NCBI RefSeq assembly: GCF_048569485.1
Contig: NC_134358.1
Coordinates: 553,457,380 to 553,521,379 of the forward strand
DNA length: 64,000 bases
Direction: 5' to 3'
Origin: Anomaloglossus baeobatrachus
Lineage: Eukaryota; Chordata; Amphibia; Anura; Aromobatidae
Part shown: positions 34,463 through 45,364 of the stretch, piece after piece
Layout of the letters: each line of letters opens with the position of its first letter
Numbering within the stretch: position 1 is the first letter of the stretch
Notes under the pieces: model-generated
Told to the model about the DNA's origin: nothing
Seen by the model: the letters and a program-made list of their open reading frames with translations, nothing else
Database searches by the model: none
Position numbers and translations under genes: made by a program

Positions 34463-35386
34463 GGCCGGAGTCACACTTGCGAGAGACTCGCGCGAGTCTT
34501 GCAGCGCACCACTCGGCATGGCCGCACACTCTCCGGACAGGAGAGTCTCAGCTGCATAGAAATACATACAGCCGACCCGCTCCTGTCATGACCAGCTGAG
34601 GGAGTATTCTCCGGTCGTGATGTCTGTATTACCAAAACCCTTATCCTAAAAATAAACACACGGACTGCATGCGACTTGGTTCAAAATGGCCACAGCAGCC
34701 TTTATTGCCTATTGTTCACAAACTAAGCACCTTAGGGACGCCGTCCAACGGGCGACCCAGAACAACAACACACAGATAACAATAGACAGTGCCAATTACA
34801 TGACCCTCCCGGGGGCAGGCCCAGTCCATAACTACTACTCCCCTTGCCCCTGGCCGCAACACACCGACCCAGAGACGAGGTGCCAATCACCCACGGATTG
34901 ACACCCCCACACTTTGGCAGAACCCCGTGCCTGTCACATCCCGGAACCGAGAGCCACCATACCCAGACAATGACTCCCGGTCCAGTTACCAGTCACTTCC
35001 AACCTCTGGACCAGACCTACCCCCCCGCCGCTGTGACAAATAGCATCCCAACATCCCAAACCACGTCCCCCAGATGACAACACAAAAAGGGAGGGTGGGC
35101 GGGGATCTTTTGGCGTCCGGAAGAAGAAGAGGAGGTAACCCCCTCCTCTCCCAGACTAACCCTTTCCCTACTCCTCCTCTTCCTCCCAAGCTAAAACCAC
35201 CCCTTAATGCCATAATAGGCCTGCCTACCAAACTGTCCCTATTAACCCCATCACTCCCTAACTCCCCCTTGGTCATGTCGCCCCTCCTCCCCAAGGGGGG
35301 ATCCATGGCTTTCTGGAGAGTGTGCGGTCATGCCGAGTGATGTGATACAAGACTCGCGCGAGCCTCTCGCATGTGTGACTCCGGCC
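34463..35386. mobile_element. 924-bp MITE, Harbinger-type (TAA target), with internal insert
   Basis: Ends GGCCGGAGTCACACTTGCGA and inverse CGCATGTGTGACTCCGGCC, with TAA at 34460-34462 and 35387-35389. The inner arms carry ACTCGCGCGAG. About 34625-35300 looks like a separate unidentified insertion: C-rich, lacking MITE symmetry. Confidence 0.88.
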
Positions 35387-35562
35387 TAAGAGAAAGGAGT
35401 GCAGTTCCCTGTGACAACAAGATAAGGTCAGGAGCGTCACAAATGCATGGCACAAAAACGCACCAAAAGATGCACCAAATACACATGTGTTTTTTGGTGT
35501 GTTTTCTGCCACAAGGTGCGTTGTTTTTTTTTTGGTGCAGAACATTTTTGCACCAAATCTAA

Positions 35563-36534
35563 AGCTTCCATATTATAAGATATTTTTATCTCCGTTCTTT
35601 GTAGTTCGTGACCTTATAGTACATTTTTCTATTAGGGGTAGGTTTGCAGACTATATTATATACCCCGGGTTATACACAAAGACTGGAATATATAAAGATG
35701 ACAGACCCTGAATTGACAGCTGCAAAGAAATAGTAAAAAAAAGCCCCAGCTATCACTCCCGTCTTTAACACCCTGGTGATTAATCATCTGCAACGATTTT
35801 TTTTTCCAGAATAAACAATTCTGTTACACATGGGCAGTGATTATATTTCTGTCAGGGTATAAAAAGGTAGCGAGCGGCTTACTCATGCATGTGGTACACA
35901 GGAATCATTTCCACCCATGAAGAAACATAATACCCTTCATAGGAAACGCAGCTTCTCTATAATCCATATCCACAGGGGTCCATAGAGGGAGGTAGACTCA
36001 TGTCTTCCACCCTCAGAAATTACTATGCAGCTGTCATGACCACATGCATCGCTTTCTGTCACCGGATTTAAATGTGACAAAAAACAAAAAAGCTTCTTCT
36101 AAACTCTTCCTTTTCTTAGTCCTTCTTTTTTTTAGGGTGCCAGGAGGCTTCACAATTCACGGGTAACGATGAGGGGCGCTGCCATGGAGCGGTTTAATAG
36201 ATGGTTACAGACTAGATTTGAAAGGTTCAGATACATCTAATAAATGAGATCACTATGAAAAACGAGCGCTTTCTCCAAGATATTGATGGTATAACTGGTA
36301 GGGGTCAAATTGACCCCACCATCGACAAGAGCAAATTGGCAAACTTGCCATAAAAGAGCCATCCGCTTTGCCTATATTTCATGGCTGGAGTTAAGGGCCC
36401 TCAAAAACATAACTCATCTTTTGGAACTATCTATGGATCATTGTGGTTTGACATCCAACTGAGTAGACATTGATGGGGCTGTACTACAAATATGTAATTT
36501 CCTTACGTGAGAAATCCCTTTTACACTCTCCGAG
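35563..36534. other. Unassigned, probably host intergenic sequence
   Basis: No repeat ends, tandem structure or protein motif was recognised over about 970 bp. Confidence 0.5.
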
Positions 36535-37615
36535 AGTCATCAGACGCTGTTCGCACTACTGATTCTGGCACTATGGTTTCTCTGGTGCTTGAGTTGCACA
36601 GGAAGGCTCGGGCATCGACCAGCTGTGTGCTGTAATGCCTGCCTGGATCCACAGACTCAGATGGGCTGTAAAGGGGAGGCTAGAGGGAAGCCACTCACCA
36701 AGTAGGACCCCCAGAACCCTGAAACCCTTTAACCCCTATACAGGGATTTGGAATTACACCGGGAACTGGAGATCACTACCTGTGGAAGGCAGCAGTCCGA
36801 TGAGAGTAGTAGTCAGGCAGGGTCAAACCAGGAATTGCGGAACAGGGACAGAATCGGCAGACAGTGACGTAGTCAGTAAACGTAGCAGAGGTCAGATCCG
36901 GGTCGGGCAGCGAGGTACAAAAACAGTAGGCAGAAGGGTAGTCAAAACACGCAGAAGTCAACACACAGGAATCACCAAACAGAATAGGACGTAACAGGAG
37001 CCAGGAAAAATCAGAACTATATCTGGCAGTAATCATGTGACAGGAGGGGAAATAAGAAGGGTGTGGTGTCTTCCCATTGGCTGTAGCTGAACGCTGGCAA
37101 CTTCAGCTGGAAGACACATGCCACCCACAGTCAGCCAGCAGTACTGCAGATCCCAAGCTAACCCAGCCCAGTGGATGATCGGAGCCTGCGCCCACTGGTG
37201 CCGCTGGCATCGACTTCTCTCCCATCACCAGCACCATCCACGGCAGGAACACGGCGTCGCCTGCCGATCGGAGCAGAAGTCGCTGGAGCAGACTCCGGTG
37301 GTGACGTAACATGTGCTCATTAATGGTCGGGATAGAGAGCGTTAATCTCTACAAGTCTGCTGGTTACGTCTAGGATCACATGTTTTGGGAAACCTATCAC
37401 AATTTCTCCCCACCTTTTTAAGTTGGTGGAATCTATCTTCCCATGCCGACTATAGCTTCTTCTTAACCGGTGCATGTGCTGTGTGTCCCACTTTTCTGGT
37501 GTTAATACTGCATGCTGCTTCGGGTGTTGTGGAAGTCTCTTGTCTCATTGCTTCCTCCTGTGCCGCCAACAGTAGACCTCTGATGTCCTGGTGGTGATGT
37601 GACCATGTGCGACAA
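36535..37615 (+). mobile_element. LTR fragment (third family), split by a solo LTR
   Basis: 36535-36630 and 37312-37615 read as the reverse complement of 42450-43028 (CTCGGGCATCGACC, TTAATCTCT, GTCTGCTGGTTAC, GATCACATGTT). Partial fossil. Confidence 0.7.
36631..37311 (+). mobile_element. Solo LTR, 681 bp, target TGTGC
   Basis: TGTAATGCCTGCCTGG to GGTGACGTAACA, with TGTGC at 36626-36630 and 37312-37316. Sister of 17564-18243; the pair differ by roughly 5-8% by eye. Confidence 0.93.
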
Positions 37616-37619
37616 ACTT

Positions 37620-38673
37620 TATGATGGGGGGGGGTAAAAATAATATATAAAAAGGGGAGAGAAAAATAAATAATAAAGTTTGTAATGCTAGTTGGGTTGT
37701 TTGGCCGGGCACTGCTGGAGGTCCTCAAGAGTTAGGTAGTGATGCACAGTGTCGGAGGGTTGTCCCCTCACGACCCCACTAGGGCTGGTTCCTGGGGAAG
37801 TTGAGGTAGGGATGGTGCAGCAGAAAATAATCAGCTAGGGACAGGACAGGGAGCTTTAACTTTTCCCTGAAGCTCTGCAGAAGAGTCCGGAACATTCCAT
37901 ACAGCATATACTAGGGTGGCAGTCTGACCTCCTGCCCCAATGAGAGTTTGGTTTCTCTGCTGTGGTGGTAGTGTATTCCTCCTGCCGCTACTATTTCCCT
38001 ACCTGGGAATAGGTGTCTTGAAATCCTATGATTTTCACAGAAAACGTCTGGGTCTTTAATCCCTTCCAGTGACCAGGCAACACAAATCCTGTAGGAAAGC
38101 TTACTAATGCTTGTAGAAGTTTCCGGATTCAACAATGTTGCTGATCTCCTGGGCAAATTTACTCATCCTTATAAAAAGGCTCTAAGCAGTTCTCTCAGTT
38201 TGCCACTGACCCTAAAAGTCTAGGTGGCCTAGGGACTGATACCCTGCCAATTTGCAGCTGGCCCCTCGAGATTTCAACAGTCACCTTAGACCAGGACCAT
38301 CTCCATATTACACTCCTCTCACATGCTCACCCTGACACTAACTGACTTTATCTCACACGTAAGCTCTTCCCCTTTTCTCCTCCTAGGGCGCACCCACAAG
38401 CTCCTTCCCTTTCTCTTTCTAGGGCGCACACACAAGCTCCTCCCCTTTTCTTTCTAGGGTGCACACACAAGCTCCTCCCCTTTCTCCTTATAGGGCGCAC
38501 ACACAAGCTTTCTTATCAGCTCAGGTGAACAGCCCCAGTAAGGGAATGTGGGCAAATGTGTGTATTTAGTGAACAACACAGAAAATAGAATCTCATTAAA
38601 GCTAACAATACATGTTATGCATATTGAAATACACATGCAGCCCTTCTGTGTGGTGATCCAGACACAGGGTGCC
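37620..38673 (-). mobile_element. Possible LTR sequence with PPT-like edge
   Basis: On the minus strand a purine run AAAGCGGGGAG (about 38684-38674) is followed by TGTGGCACCC, the same arrangement as the 3' LTR edge of the element at 6468-10598. The other end was not fixed. A short array lies inside (38369-38505). Confidence 0.4.
38369..38505. repeat. ~36-bp tandem repeat, 4 copies
   Basis: Four imperfect copies containing TAGGGCGCACACACAAGCTC and CTCCCCTTT. Confidence 0.85.
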
Positions 38674-38734
38674 ACACTCCCCGCTTTTATTTTCCTCCTT
38701 ATCACTTTTCTAATACCTTTGTGTGAGCATGCTG

Positions 38735-38960
38735 TGTGATCGAGTTTTGGTTTCCCCTGTTTGTCTATTATTGTGGGTTAATGACTCCTGCCCAAGCCTT
38801 CTCCTGGTATTAGATCAGGGCTGGCCAGGAGCAGGGCCAGGAAGGTGGCCCAGATGTCCTCACCTTCAAAGGTATCTCTGGGAACAGGGATAGAAATGGC
38901 CCCTCTAGCCTGAGGGACAGTCTAGGAGCCCCGGTCTCCTGTTATCTCCATACCACCCAT
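38735..38960 (+). mobile_element. LTR fragment (third family)
   Basis: Reverse complement of part of 20575-20830 (GTTTTGGTTTCCCCTGTTTG, CTGAGGGACAG, GGGGCTC/AGGAGCC). One-sided fragment. Confidence 0.5.
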
Positions 38961-39539
38961 GACAGATGTGTCATGATATTATACTGTCAATATTACAGAG
39001 ACCGGCTTTTTCTATCAACCCAAATTCTTTTCTTTTAACGGCCTTCAGCTTGAGCTCGAGCTATTGACACTTGATGGCTGAACGCTTTGTAGGAAGATCG
39101 ATCTTATGCAGCCTACATAGGTCTACCAGGGTCTTCTCCGCCAATACCTCAACCCAAATAAGCTAAAAAAAATTGTGGCGTAGATTATTGAATTTACATC
39201 CAATTCTAATCATATACTACCTCAATTTTATATTTTTATTGAGGCGCCAAAAAATCCAACAAACTTGACACTTCTGCTTTTTTTCCTGCCTAAAAGTGGC
39301 TCAAGTCTTCGAAAAAATTTATTCAGCAGAAAATTATAATCTGACAAGACATATATTAAACTATTTTTATAATACATTAATTGCAATAAATTTGTGAAAA
39401 GCTTAAGAATGTTTCGTTTTTGTATACTTTTTTTTTTTACGATTTTCATTTTTTATTTAAAATATAATATAATATAAAAATAAATAATAAATATTGATAT
39501 AAGAACTCATCAACAATAAAATTACTATTTTGATATTCT
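38961..39539. other. Unassigned AT-rich sequence
   Basis: Very AT-rich from 39160 to 39530, no recognised element. It might be the 5' region of the Tc1-like element that follows, but no inverted terminus was found. Confidence 0.4.
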
Positions 39540-40920
39540 TTCATGAAGACCTCTTTATGGTGTTGCCCATGTGATCTCCATTTGGAGACCGGAGGCTGGA
39601 ATGGAGATTTGTCTTCTTCAGCGATGAGTCTCACTTTTGTCTTGGATGCAAAGAATAACCGGAAAGTGGTCTGGAGACCATGTGGACAACGCCATGGAAA
39701 GACCTTTTACGAGGGAGAGTCACATCGATTCCTGGGATTAGGGTGGGGGGGACATAATGTTCTGTAGCCAGACACATCTAGTCTTTATTCCGGGTACACA
39801 AACAGCTCAACATTACACTGATTTGGTGGTGGAACCAGTGGTGCAGCCGTTTCTCCAAAGTGTCCCAGGAGCCATTTTTTGTAACACAACTCAGACTGGA
39901 AGTTGGTCATGCTACTATGAGCAGCGTATGTGGCCTAAATGTGCACCTATGGCTTCAGCGTCTAAAGACTTGTCTCACATGGCTGCAGCATCTCCAGACT
40001 TGTCTCAAATGGCTGCAGCATCTTCGGGCTTATCTCCCATGGCTGCAGCATTTGTGGACTTGTCTCCCATAGCTGCAGTATCTCCGGACTTATCTCCCAT
40101 GGCTGTAGCTTCTCCGGACTTGTGTACCATAGCTGCAGAGTCTCTCAACATCTCCCATGGCTGCAGCATCTCCGTAATTGTCTCCCATGGCTGCAGCATC
40201 TCCGGACTTGTATCCCATGGCTGCAGAGTCTTCAGACTTGTCTCCCATGGCTGCAGCATCTCCAGAATAGTCTCCCATGGCTGCAGCATCTCCAGACTTG
40301 TCTCAAATGGCTGCAGCATCTTCGGGCTTATCTCCCATGGCTGCAGCATTTGTGGACTTGTCTCCCATAGCTGCAGTATCTCCGGACTTATCTCCCATGG
40401 CTGTAGCTTCTCCGGACTTGTGTACCATAGCTGCAGAGTCTCTCAACATCTCCCATGGCTGCAGCATCTCCGTAATTGTCTCCCATGGCTGCAGCATCTC
40501 CGGACTTGTATCCCATGGCTGCAGAGTCTTCAGACTTGTCTCCCATGGCTGCAGCATCTCCGGACTTGTATCCCATGGCTGCAGAGTCTTCAGACTTGTC
40601 TCCCATGGCTGCAGCATCTCCAGAATAGTCTCCCATGGCTGCAGCGTCTACAGACTTGTCGCCCATAGCTGCAGCATCTCCGGACTTGTATCCTATGGCT
40701 ACAGTGTCTCCAGACTTGTCTCCCATGGCTACAGCATTTTTGGTCTTTTCTCCCATTAAGCACATTTAGGACGTCATTGGTGGGAGATTACAAAGGAGTC
40801 ACCAGCAGAGGATTTGGATGATTTGCCCAAGTGCATTCAGAGGTAGAATAGCTCTCAGGCGACCATAAATAACCTGAGTGATAGTAGCCAAGGCTGTAAG
40901 TGTGGGGATTTCTGCATGTG
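39540..40920 (+). pseudogene. Tc1-like transposase pseudogene expanded by a minisatellite
   Basis: Translation in + frames gives WRFVFFSDESHFCLG (first catalytic D) near 39590-39640 and LVFIPGTQTAQHYTDLV, then VQPFLQSVPGAIF, at about 39783-39880. This is the Tc1-like subgroup that usually reads RPHVA...WPARSPDLSPIEHVWD. At the position of the SPDLSPIE motif a 30-bp tandem array occupies 39953-40755. After it the family sequence resumes (SPIKHI, then about 40790 RIWMICPSAFRGRIAL). The N-terminal part is missing and frames are broken. Flanking TIRs were not identified. Confidence 0.8.
39953..40755 (+). repeat. 30-bp minisatellite derived from a transposase motif
   Basis: Units of about 30 bp read ATGGCTGCAGCATCTCCGGA then CTTGTCTCCC, that is MAAASPDLSP, the coding sequence of the third catalytic region of the surrounding transposase. 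About 27 copies with many substitutions. A higher-order repeat of about 298 bp is visible: 40003 onward recurs at 40301 onward. Confidence 0.93.
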
Positions 40921-41306
40921 ACGATCATACGGAATAAATCAATTTTTTTTTTGAAAATGTTGTTTCCATTTTTCCCCATATGCAGATCATTAATATGCCT
41001 ATCCATTCTGCGATTTCCATAATTCCACAACTTTTCATTCTAATTTGGGGTCTGTGTACCTTGGAATCTGATCTGGGGTCTGTATAATGTGAGTTCAGTA
41101 CAGAGGGATGAGTTTTGTATAAAGTGGATCTGGCCTGGTGTCTACATCTTTATTTAGGAGGTCTTGTTGTGTGATCTGTATATATTTTGCAATTGGTAGA
41201 AGGAGATGATTAACTAATACTGAGGATTGAGACATTTCTATAAATTAGGTGGGCAGCAGGCAAACGTGTGCATTGTGCCGATAAGAGGATCAGTTTTGTG
41301 AGACCC
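40921..41306. other. Unassigned sequence
   Basis: May include the 3' flank of the Tc1-like remnant (T-rich run near 40943). Nothing else recognised. Confidence 0.4.
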
Positions 41307-41309
41307 TTA

Positions 41310-42440
41310 GGCTAGTTTCACACTTGCGTTGGACGGCTTCCGTAGCATTGCGTTGTGTGACGGATGCAACGGATGCGTTGCATATAGTGGCACAACGCAA
41401 TGCTACGGATCGTACAAAATAACGGAAAGCGTTATTTATTTATTTTTTCTTCTTTACAGTACCGGCAGCCGACTATTGTGAACGATCAGCTGATCGCTCT
41501 TAATAGCCGGCGGCCGAGTGCCCTGACATGCCGGCGGCTGAGCGCTCAGCTGAGTGCCCTGACATGCCGGTGGCCGAGCGATCAGCTGAGTGCCCTGACA
41601 TGCCGGCGGCCGAGCGCTCAGCTGAGTGCCCTGACATGCCGGCGGCCGAGCGCTCAGCTGAGTGCCCTGACATGCCGGTGGCCGAGCGCTCAGCTGAGTG
41701 CCCTGACATGCCGGTGGCCGAGCGATCAGCTGAGTGCCCTGACATGCCGGTGGCCGAGCGCTCAGCTGAGTGCCCTGACATGCCGGCGGCCGAGCGCTCA
41801 GCTGAGTGCCCTGACATGCCGGTGGCCGAGCGCTCAGCTGAGTGCCCTGACATGCCGGCGGCCGAGCGATCAGCTGAGTGCCCTGACATGCCGGCGGCCG
41901 AGCGATCAGCTGAGTGCCCTGACATGCCGGCGGCCGAGCGATCAGCTGAGTGCCCTGACATGCCGGCGGCCGAGCGCTCAGCTGAGTGCCCTGACATGCC
42001 GGTGGCCGAGCGCTCAGCTGAGTGCCCTGACATGCCGGCGGCCGAGCGATCAGCTGAGTGCCCTGACATGCTGGCGGCCGAGCGCTCAGCTGAGTGCCCT
42101 GACATGCTGGCGGCCGAGCGCTCAGCTGAGTGCCCTGACATGCCGGCGGCCGAGCGCTCAGCTGAACGTTCGGCCACCGAGAAATAAAATAAAGTTTGTG
42201 ATTTAAAAAAAAAAAAAAAAAAGAGAGCATGCCCAGTGAAAAATAAAGGTTTCCGCTGCTCAAAAAAAGTTACATGCAGCGTTCCATCCGCCCGGCGCAG
42301 CGTCAAAATAACGATGCTGCGTCGTCCAGCGGATGCAACACTGACACTTGCGTTACAGTGCGTCGTCCATACAAGTCTATGGAGAACTGCACTATTCTCC
42401 ATAGTGACGGACTGCGCTGAACGCAAGTGTGAAAGTAGCC
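41310..42440. mobile_element. 1,131-bp MITE, Harbinger-type (TTA target), with internal array
   Basis: Ends GGCTAGTTTCACACTTGCGT and inverse ACGCAAGTGTGAAAGTAGCC with TTA at 41307-41309 and 42441-42443. Internal arms AGCATTGCGTTGT/ACAACGCAATGCT. Two thirds of the element is a 36-bp array. Confidence 0.93.
41506..42166. repeat. 36-bp GC-rich minisatellite (~18 copies) inside a MITE
   Basis: The unit TGCCCTGACATGCCGGCGGC, then CGAGCGCTCAGCTGAG, is 36 bp, with two alternating variants (GCTCAGC and GATCAGC; CGGCGG and CGGTGG). No stop occurs in several frames of either strand, so long open frames such as 41400-42206 + and 42426-41500 - are artefacts of the unit. Each unit contains the CpG-rich palindromes GCCGGC and CAGCTG. 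Confidence 0.97.
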
Positions 42441-42449
42441 TTATTTTGT

Positions 42450-43028
42450 TAAAGGAGTGTTGTCAACTTTTCTCCAGGAGCGCTCCGTTCCCCAGCCCAC
42501 GGTTTCATACTTTGCACGGAGTGGTGTGCACCCAGGGGATGGCTGGGACAGGACAGGAGTGGTTGAACCCACAAATATAGAGAAGTGGGGAAAACAAAAA
42601 CTACACAGCTAGCACACACGGCGAAATAAGGCCATACATGATAAGGTGAAATAAAGAGGAGGGACAAAATAACCAGATGACCAGAATATTTCTACAGCAC
42701 ACCGAGCATCAAGCAAGAAATCACCAACAACTGGAACAGAACAGCACATTGACAGGTTCAGCAAAAGCTATAGTTGGCATGGGATGACAGGCTCCATTGT
42801 CTTAAAAAGGCAGGAAGCAACGGTGAAAGGTCTCCCACAACATGTGATCCAAGAGGTAACCAGCAGACTAGCAGAGATTAACTCCTGCAAGTCCGATCAC
42901 TAATGAGCATACAGCCGGTCGATGCCCGAACCTGCCTGTGAAACTCAGAAATACCAGAGAAGCCTAGTGCAGAGTGTCATTCTGCAGTGTGAACAGCGTC
43001 AGATACCACCATGTCACTTAGTGAGTTT
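42450..43028 (-). mobile_element. LTR (third family), nearly complete
   Basis: Aligned with 20555-21224 and in reverse with 36535-37615. The right edge is near ACCACCATGTCA. No clean target duplication was found. Fossil. Confidence 0.6.
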
Positions 43029-43646
43029 AGAGCCAAACACCATGTGAGGCCTGAAACACACATCCGTGAAACACGTGCGTGTTTGGTCTGTTTCCGTGTA
43101 TACTGGAGACACGGCCAAACGTGCACCAATGTTATTGTATGATAAAAGCTCCACGTGCGTTTTTGATGCATGTCCGTTTGTCCGTGTTCCGTGATCCGTA
43201 TCTGTGTGCATTTTGCACGGCAGCATGTCCATTTTCTGCACGCAACACGCAGCACGGACCCAATGAAAGTCAATGGGTCTGTGCGCACGTCCGAGTGACA
43301 CGGACGCATCTCTGTTTGCTCCCTGTACGTTTTGTGCTTTTTTCCTGTGATGTCGGTCTTTTTTCTTTTTCTGTTTCGTTCTCTCCCTCAGTCCGTCGGT
43401 CGGTCTCTATGTCTGTCGGTCGGTCTCTCTGTCTTATCTGTCCCTCTAGCTGTCTGTCGGTCAGTTCCCCCCCTCTCTCATACTTACCGTTCCCTGATCT
43501 CCGGCGCGGCGCTGCACGGCTGTTATAAAAACTTCGGCGGCTTTTACTATTTTGAAAAAGCCGGCCACCCATTAATCAATCTCGTATTCCCTGCTTTACC
43601 CGCCCACCGGCGCCTGTGATTGGTTGCAGTCACACACGCCCACCAC

Positions 43647-44229
43647 ATTCCTTCCATGATTAATCTGTAAGTGACAGTTAAAAAACACAAACACACCTGA
43701 AAAAATCATTTATTAGAAATAAAAAACACTAACAAAGTCCCTCATCACCAATTTATTAACCCCGACAAACCCTCCATGTCCGGCGTAATCCACGGACCTC
43801 CAGCGTCGCTTCCAGCTCTGCTGCATGCAGGTGACAGGAGCAGCAGAATACACCGCCGCTCCTGTCACCTCCACGCAGCTAATGAGATGAGTAGCGCGAT
43901 CAGCTGCTGTCAGTCAGGTAACTCGCGGCCACCGGATCCAGCGGTGGCCGCGGGTAACCTCAGTGACAGCAGCTGATCGCGCTACTCATCTCATTAGCTG
44001 CATGGAGGTGACAGGAGCGGCGGTGTCTTCTGCTGCTCCTGTCACCTGCATGAAGCAGAGCTGGAAGCGACGCTGGAGGACTGTGGATTACGCCGGACAT
44101 GGAGGGTTTGTCGGGGTTAATAAATTGGTGATGAGGGACTTTGTTAGTCTTTTTTATTTCTAATAAATGATTTTTTCAGGTGTGTGTGTGTTTTTTAACT
44201 GTCACTTACAGATTAATCATGGAAGGAAT
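43647..44229. repeat. 583-bp near-perfect palindrome
   Basis: Arms of about 285 bp, from ATTCCTTCCATGATTAATCT inward to GCGGCCACCGGATCC, mirrored through CAGCGGTGGCCGC to AGATTAATCATGGAAGGAAT. The arms differ at only a few positions. A transcript would fold into one long hairpin. Confidence 0.95.
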
Positions 44230-44790
44230 CTCGGGGAGACGCCTGACATGATTAATCTAGGACTTATTGGCAGCTATGGGCTGCCATTAACTCCTTATTA
44301 CCCCGATTTGCCAACGCACCAGGGCAAATCGGGAAGAGCCAGGTACAGTCCCAGAACTGTCGCATCTAATGTATGCGGCAATTCTGGGCGGCTGCTGACT
44401 GATATTGTTAGGCTGGGGGGCTCCCCAAAACGTGGAGCTCCCCATCCTGAGAATACCAGCCTTCAGCCGTATGGCTTTATCTGGCTGGTATTAAAATGGG
44501 GGGGGACCGCACGCCGTTTTTTAAATTATTTATTTATTTCACTGCACAGTATAGACACGCCCACCGGCTGCTGTGATTGGGTGCAGTGAGACAGCTGTCA
44601 CTCAGCGTGGTGGGCGTGTCTCACTGCAACCAATCACAGGCGCCGGTGGGCGGGTAAAGCAGGGAATACGAGATTGTTTAATGAGCGGCCGGCTTTTTCA
44701 AATTAGAAAAAGCCGCCGGAGCAGTGTGAAGGGAGCAGTGTGAATGCCGTGCAGCGCCGGTGATCGGTGAGTATGAGAGAGGGGGGGACA
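44230..44790 (-). repeat. Shared MITE module, copy 2 (inverted)
   Basis: Reverse-oriented counterpart of 22385-22735 and 62760-63300: CCGCATACATTAGATGCGAC in inverse, CTCCCCATCCTGAGAATACC, the two CCAATCACAG arms, GGTGGGCGGG, and the GCAGGGAATACGAGAT and CCGGTGATCGGTGAGTATGA tail. Confidence 0.88.
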
Positions 44791-45138
44791 CTTCAGTCAC
44801 TCGGTGGATTAGCGGTCACCGGTGAATCCTTCACAGGTGACCGCTAATCAGTACACGGCACAAAGACAGAGTTCATTCTCATCCCGCTACTCTGTCTTCC
44901 GACATGTAGTAACCACATTTTGCATCACACACGGACATTTCACACGGACAACACACACACATGTCAGTTATTTCACTCACGCACACACGGACATTCCACA
45001 CGCACATACGGCTAGCATACGGGATACATATGCAGGCCACACATACCATAAAAACGGACCTAAAAAACGGAAAACGGACCCGAAAAACGGCCCGTTTTAC
45101 ACGGACGTGGTTTTCACGGATGTGTGTTTCAGGCCTGA

Positions 45139-45360
45139 CAGTGCGCTTACATCCTCCATTCTCTATACACTGAATGGTGACTGAACCTACACTGGCGTCC
45201 TCGGGACTGGAAGCCGAACGCTGCCGGGAGGAGTAAAATTAATTTCCTCCCGGCAGAGAAGCTCTAAGTGCAGGCTCAGGGCAGATTGACAATACTATTA
45301 ACATGCAAATTAACCCCATATCTGCAGGTTAGTAGCGTTTTTTCACATGACAGGTTCCCT
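45139..45360. mobile_element. T2/Kolobok-type MITE, right part
   Basis: Right terminus ACAGGTTCCCT followed by TTAA (45361-45364). It contains a hairpin AATTAATTTCCTCCCGGCAG/CTGCCGGGAGGAG. The left part was separated by the insertion at 43048-45135 or lost. Confidence 0.75.
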
Positions 45361-45364
45361 TTAA

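Larger units (their letters stand above)
32796..35441 (-). mobile_element. Solo LTR, target AATG, hosting two MITEs
   Basis: TG...CA ends (TGTACTGCCCC to GAGCGTCACA) with AATG at 32792-32795 and 35442-35445. Colinear in reverse with the solo LTR at 50296-51123 (GGATCCG, ATACTATCCTCCACAGGT-like, CTAGGGTCCAGTAC, CACCAGTCTG, GACAGGGTGTGGTG). MITEs at 33587-34142 and 34463-35386 raise its length from about 1.2 kb. Confidence 0.9.
32550..35562. mobile_element. Second T-rich MITE, split by a solo LTR
   Basis: Begins GGCTGTGTGCACATGCTGAG and continues after the LTR at 35446 with GGCACAAAAACGCACCAAAA, which matches 32417-32440 in the neighbouring copy. The right terminus is not preserved. The LTR occupies 32796-35441. 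Confidence 0.65.
43048..45135. mobile_element. 2,088-bp MITE-like element, TGA target, with giant palindrome
   Basis: Terminal repeats GGCCTGAAACACACATCCGT and inverse GGATGTGTGTTTCAGGCC, with a TGA duplication at 43045-43047 and 45136-45138. It contains a 583-bp palindrome and an inverted copy of the shared module. It inserted into a T2-type element whose right part survives at 45139-45360. No transposase frame. Confidence 0.88.

Noticed and set aside
39757-40668. 303-codon open frame as a novel leucine/histidine-rich repeat protein
   Set aside because: It is the expanded SPDLSP segment of a dead Tc1-like transposase with frames drifting through the array.
41400-42426. 219-308-codon open frames on both strands
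   Set aside because: These are produced by the 36-bp array inside a MITE; no splice or start context and equal openness on both strands.
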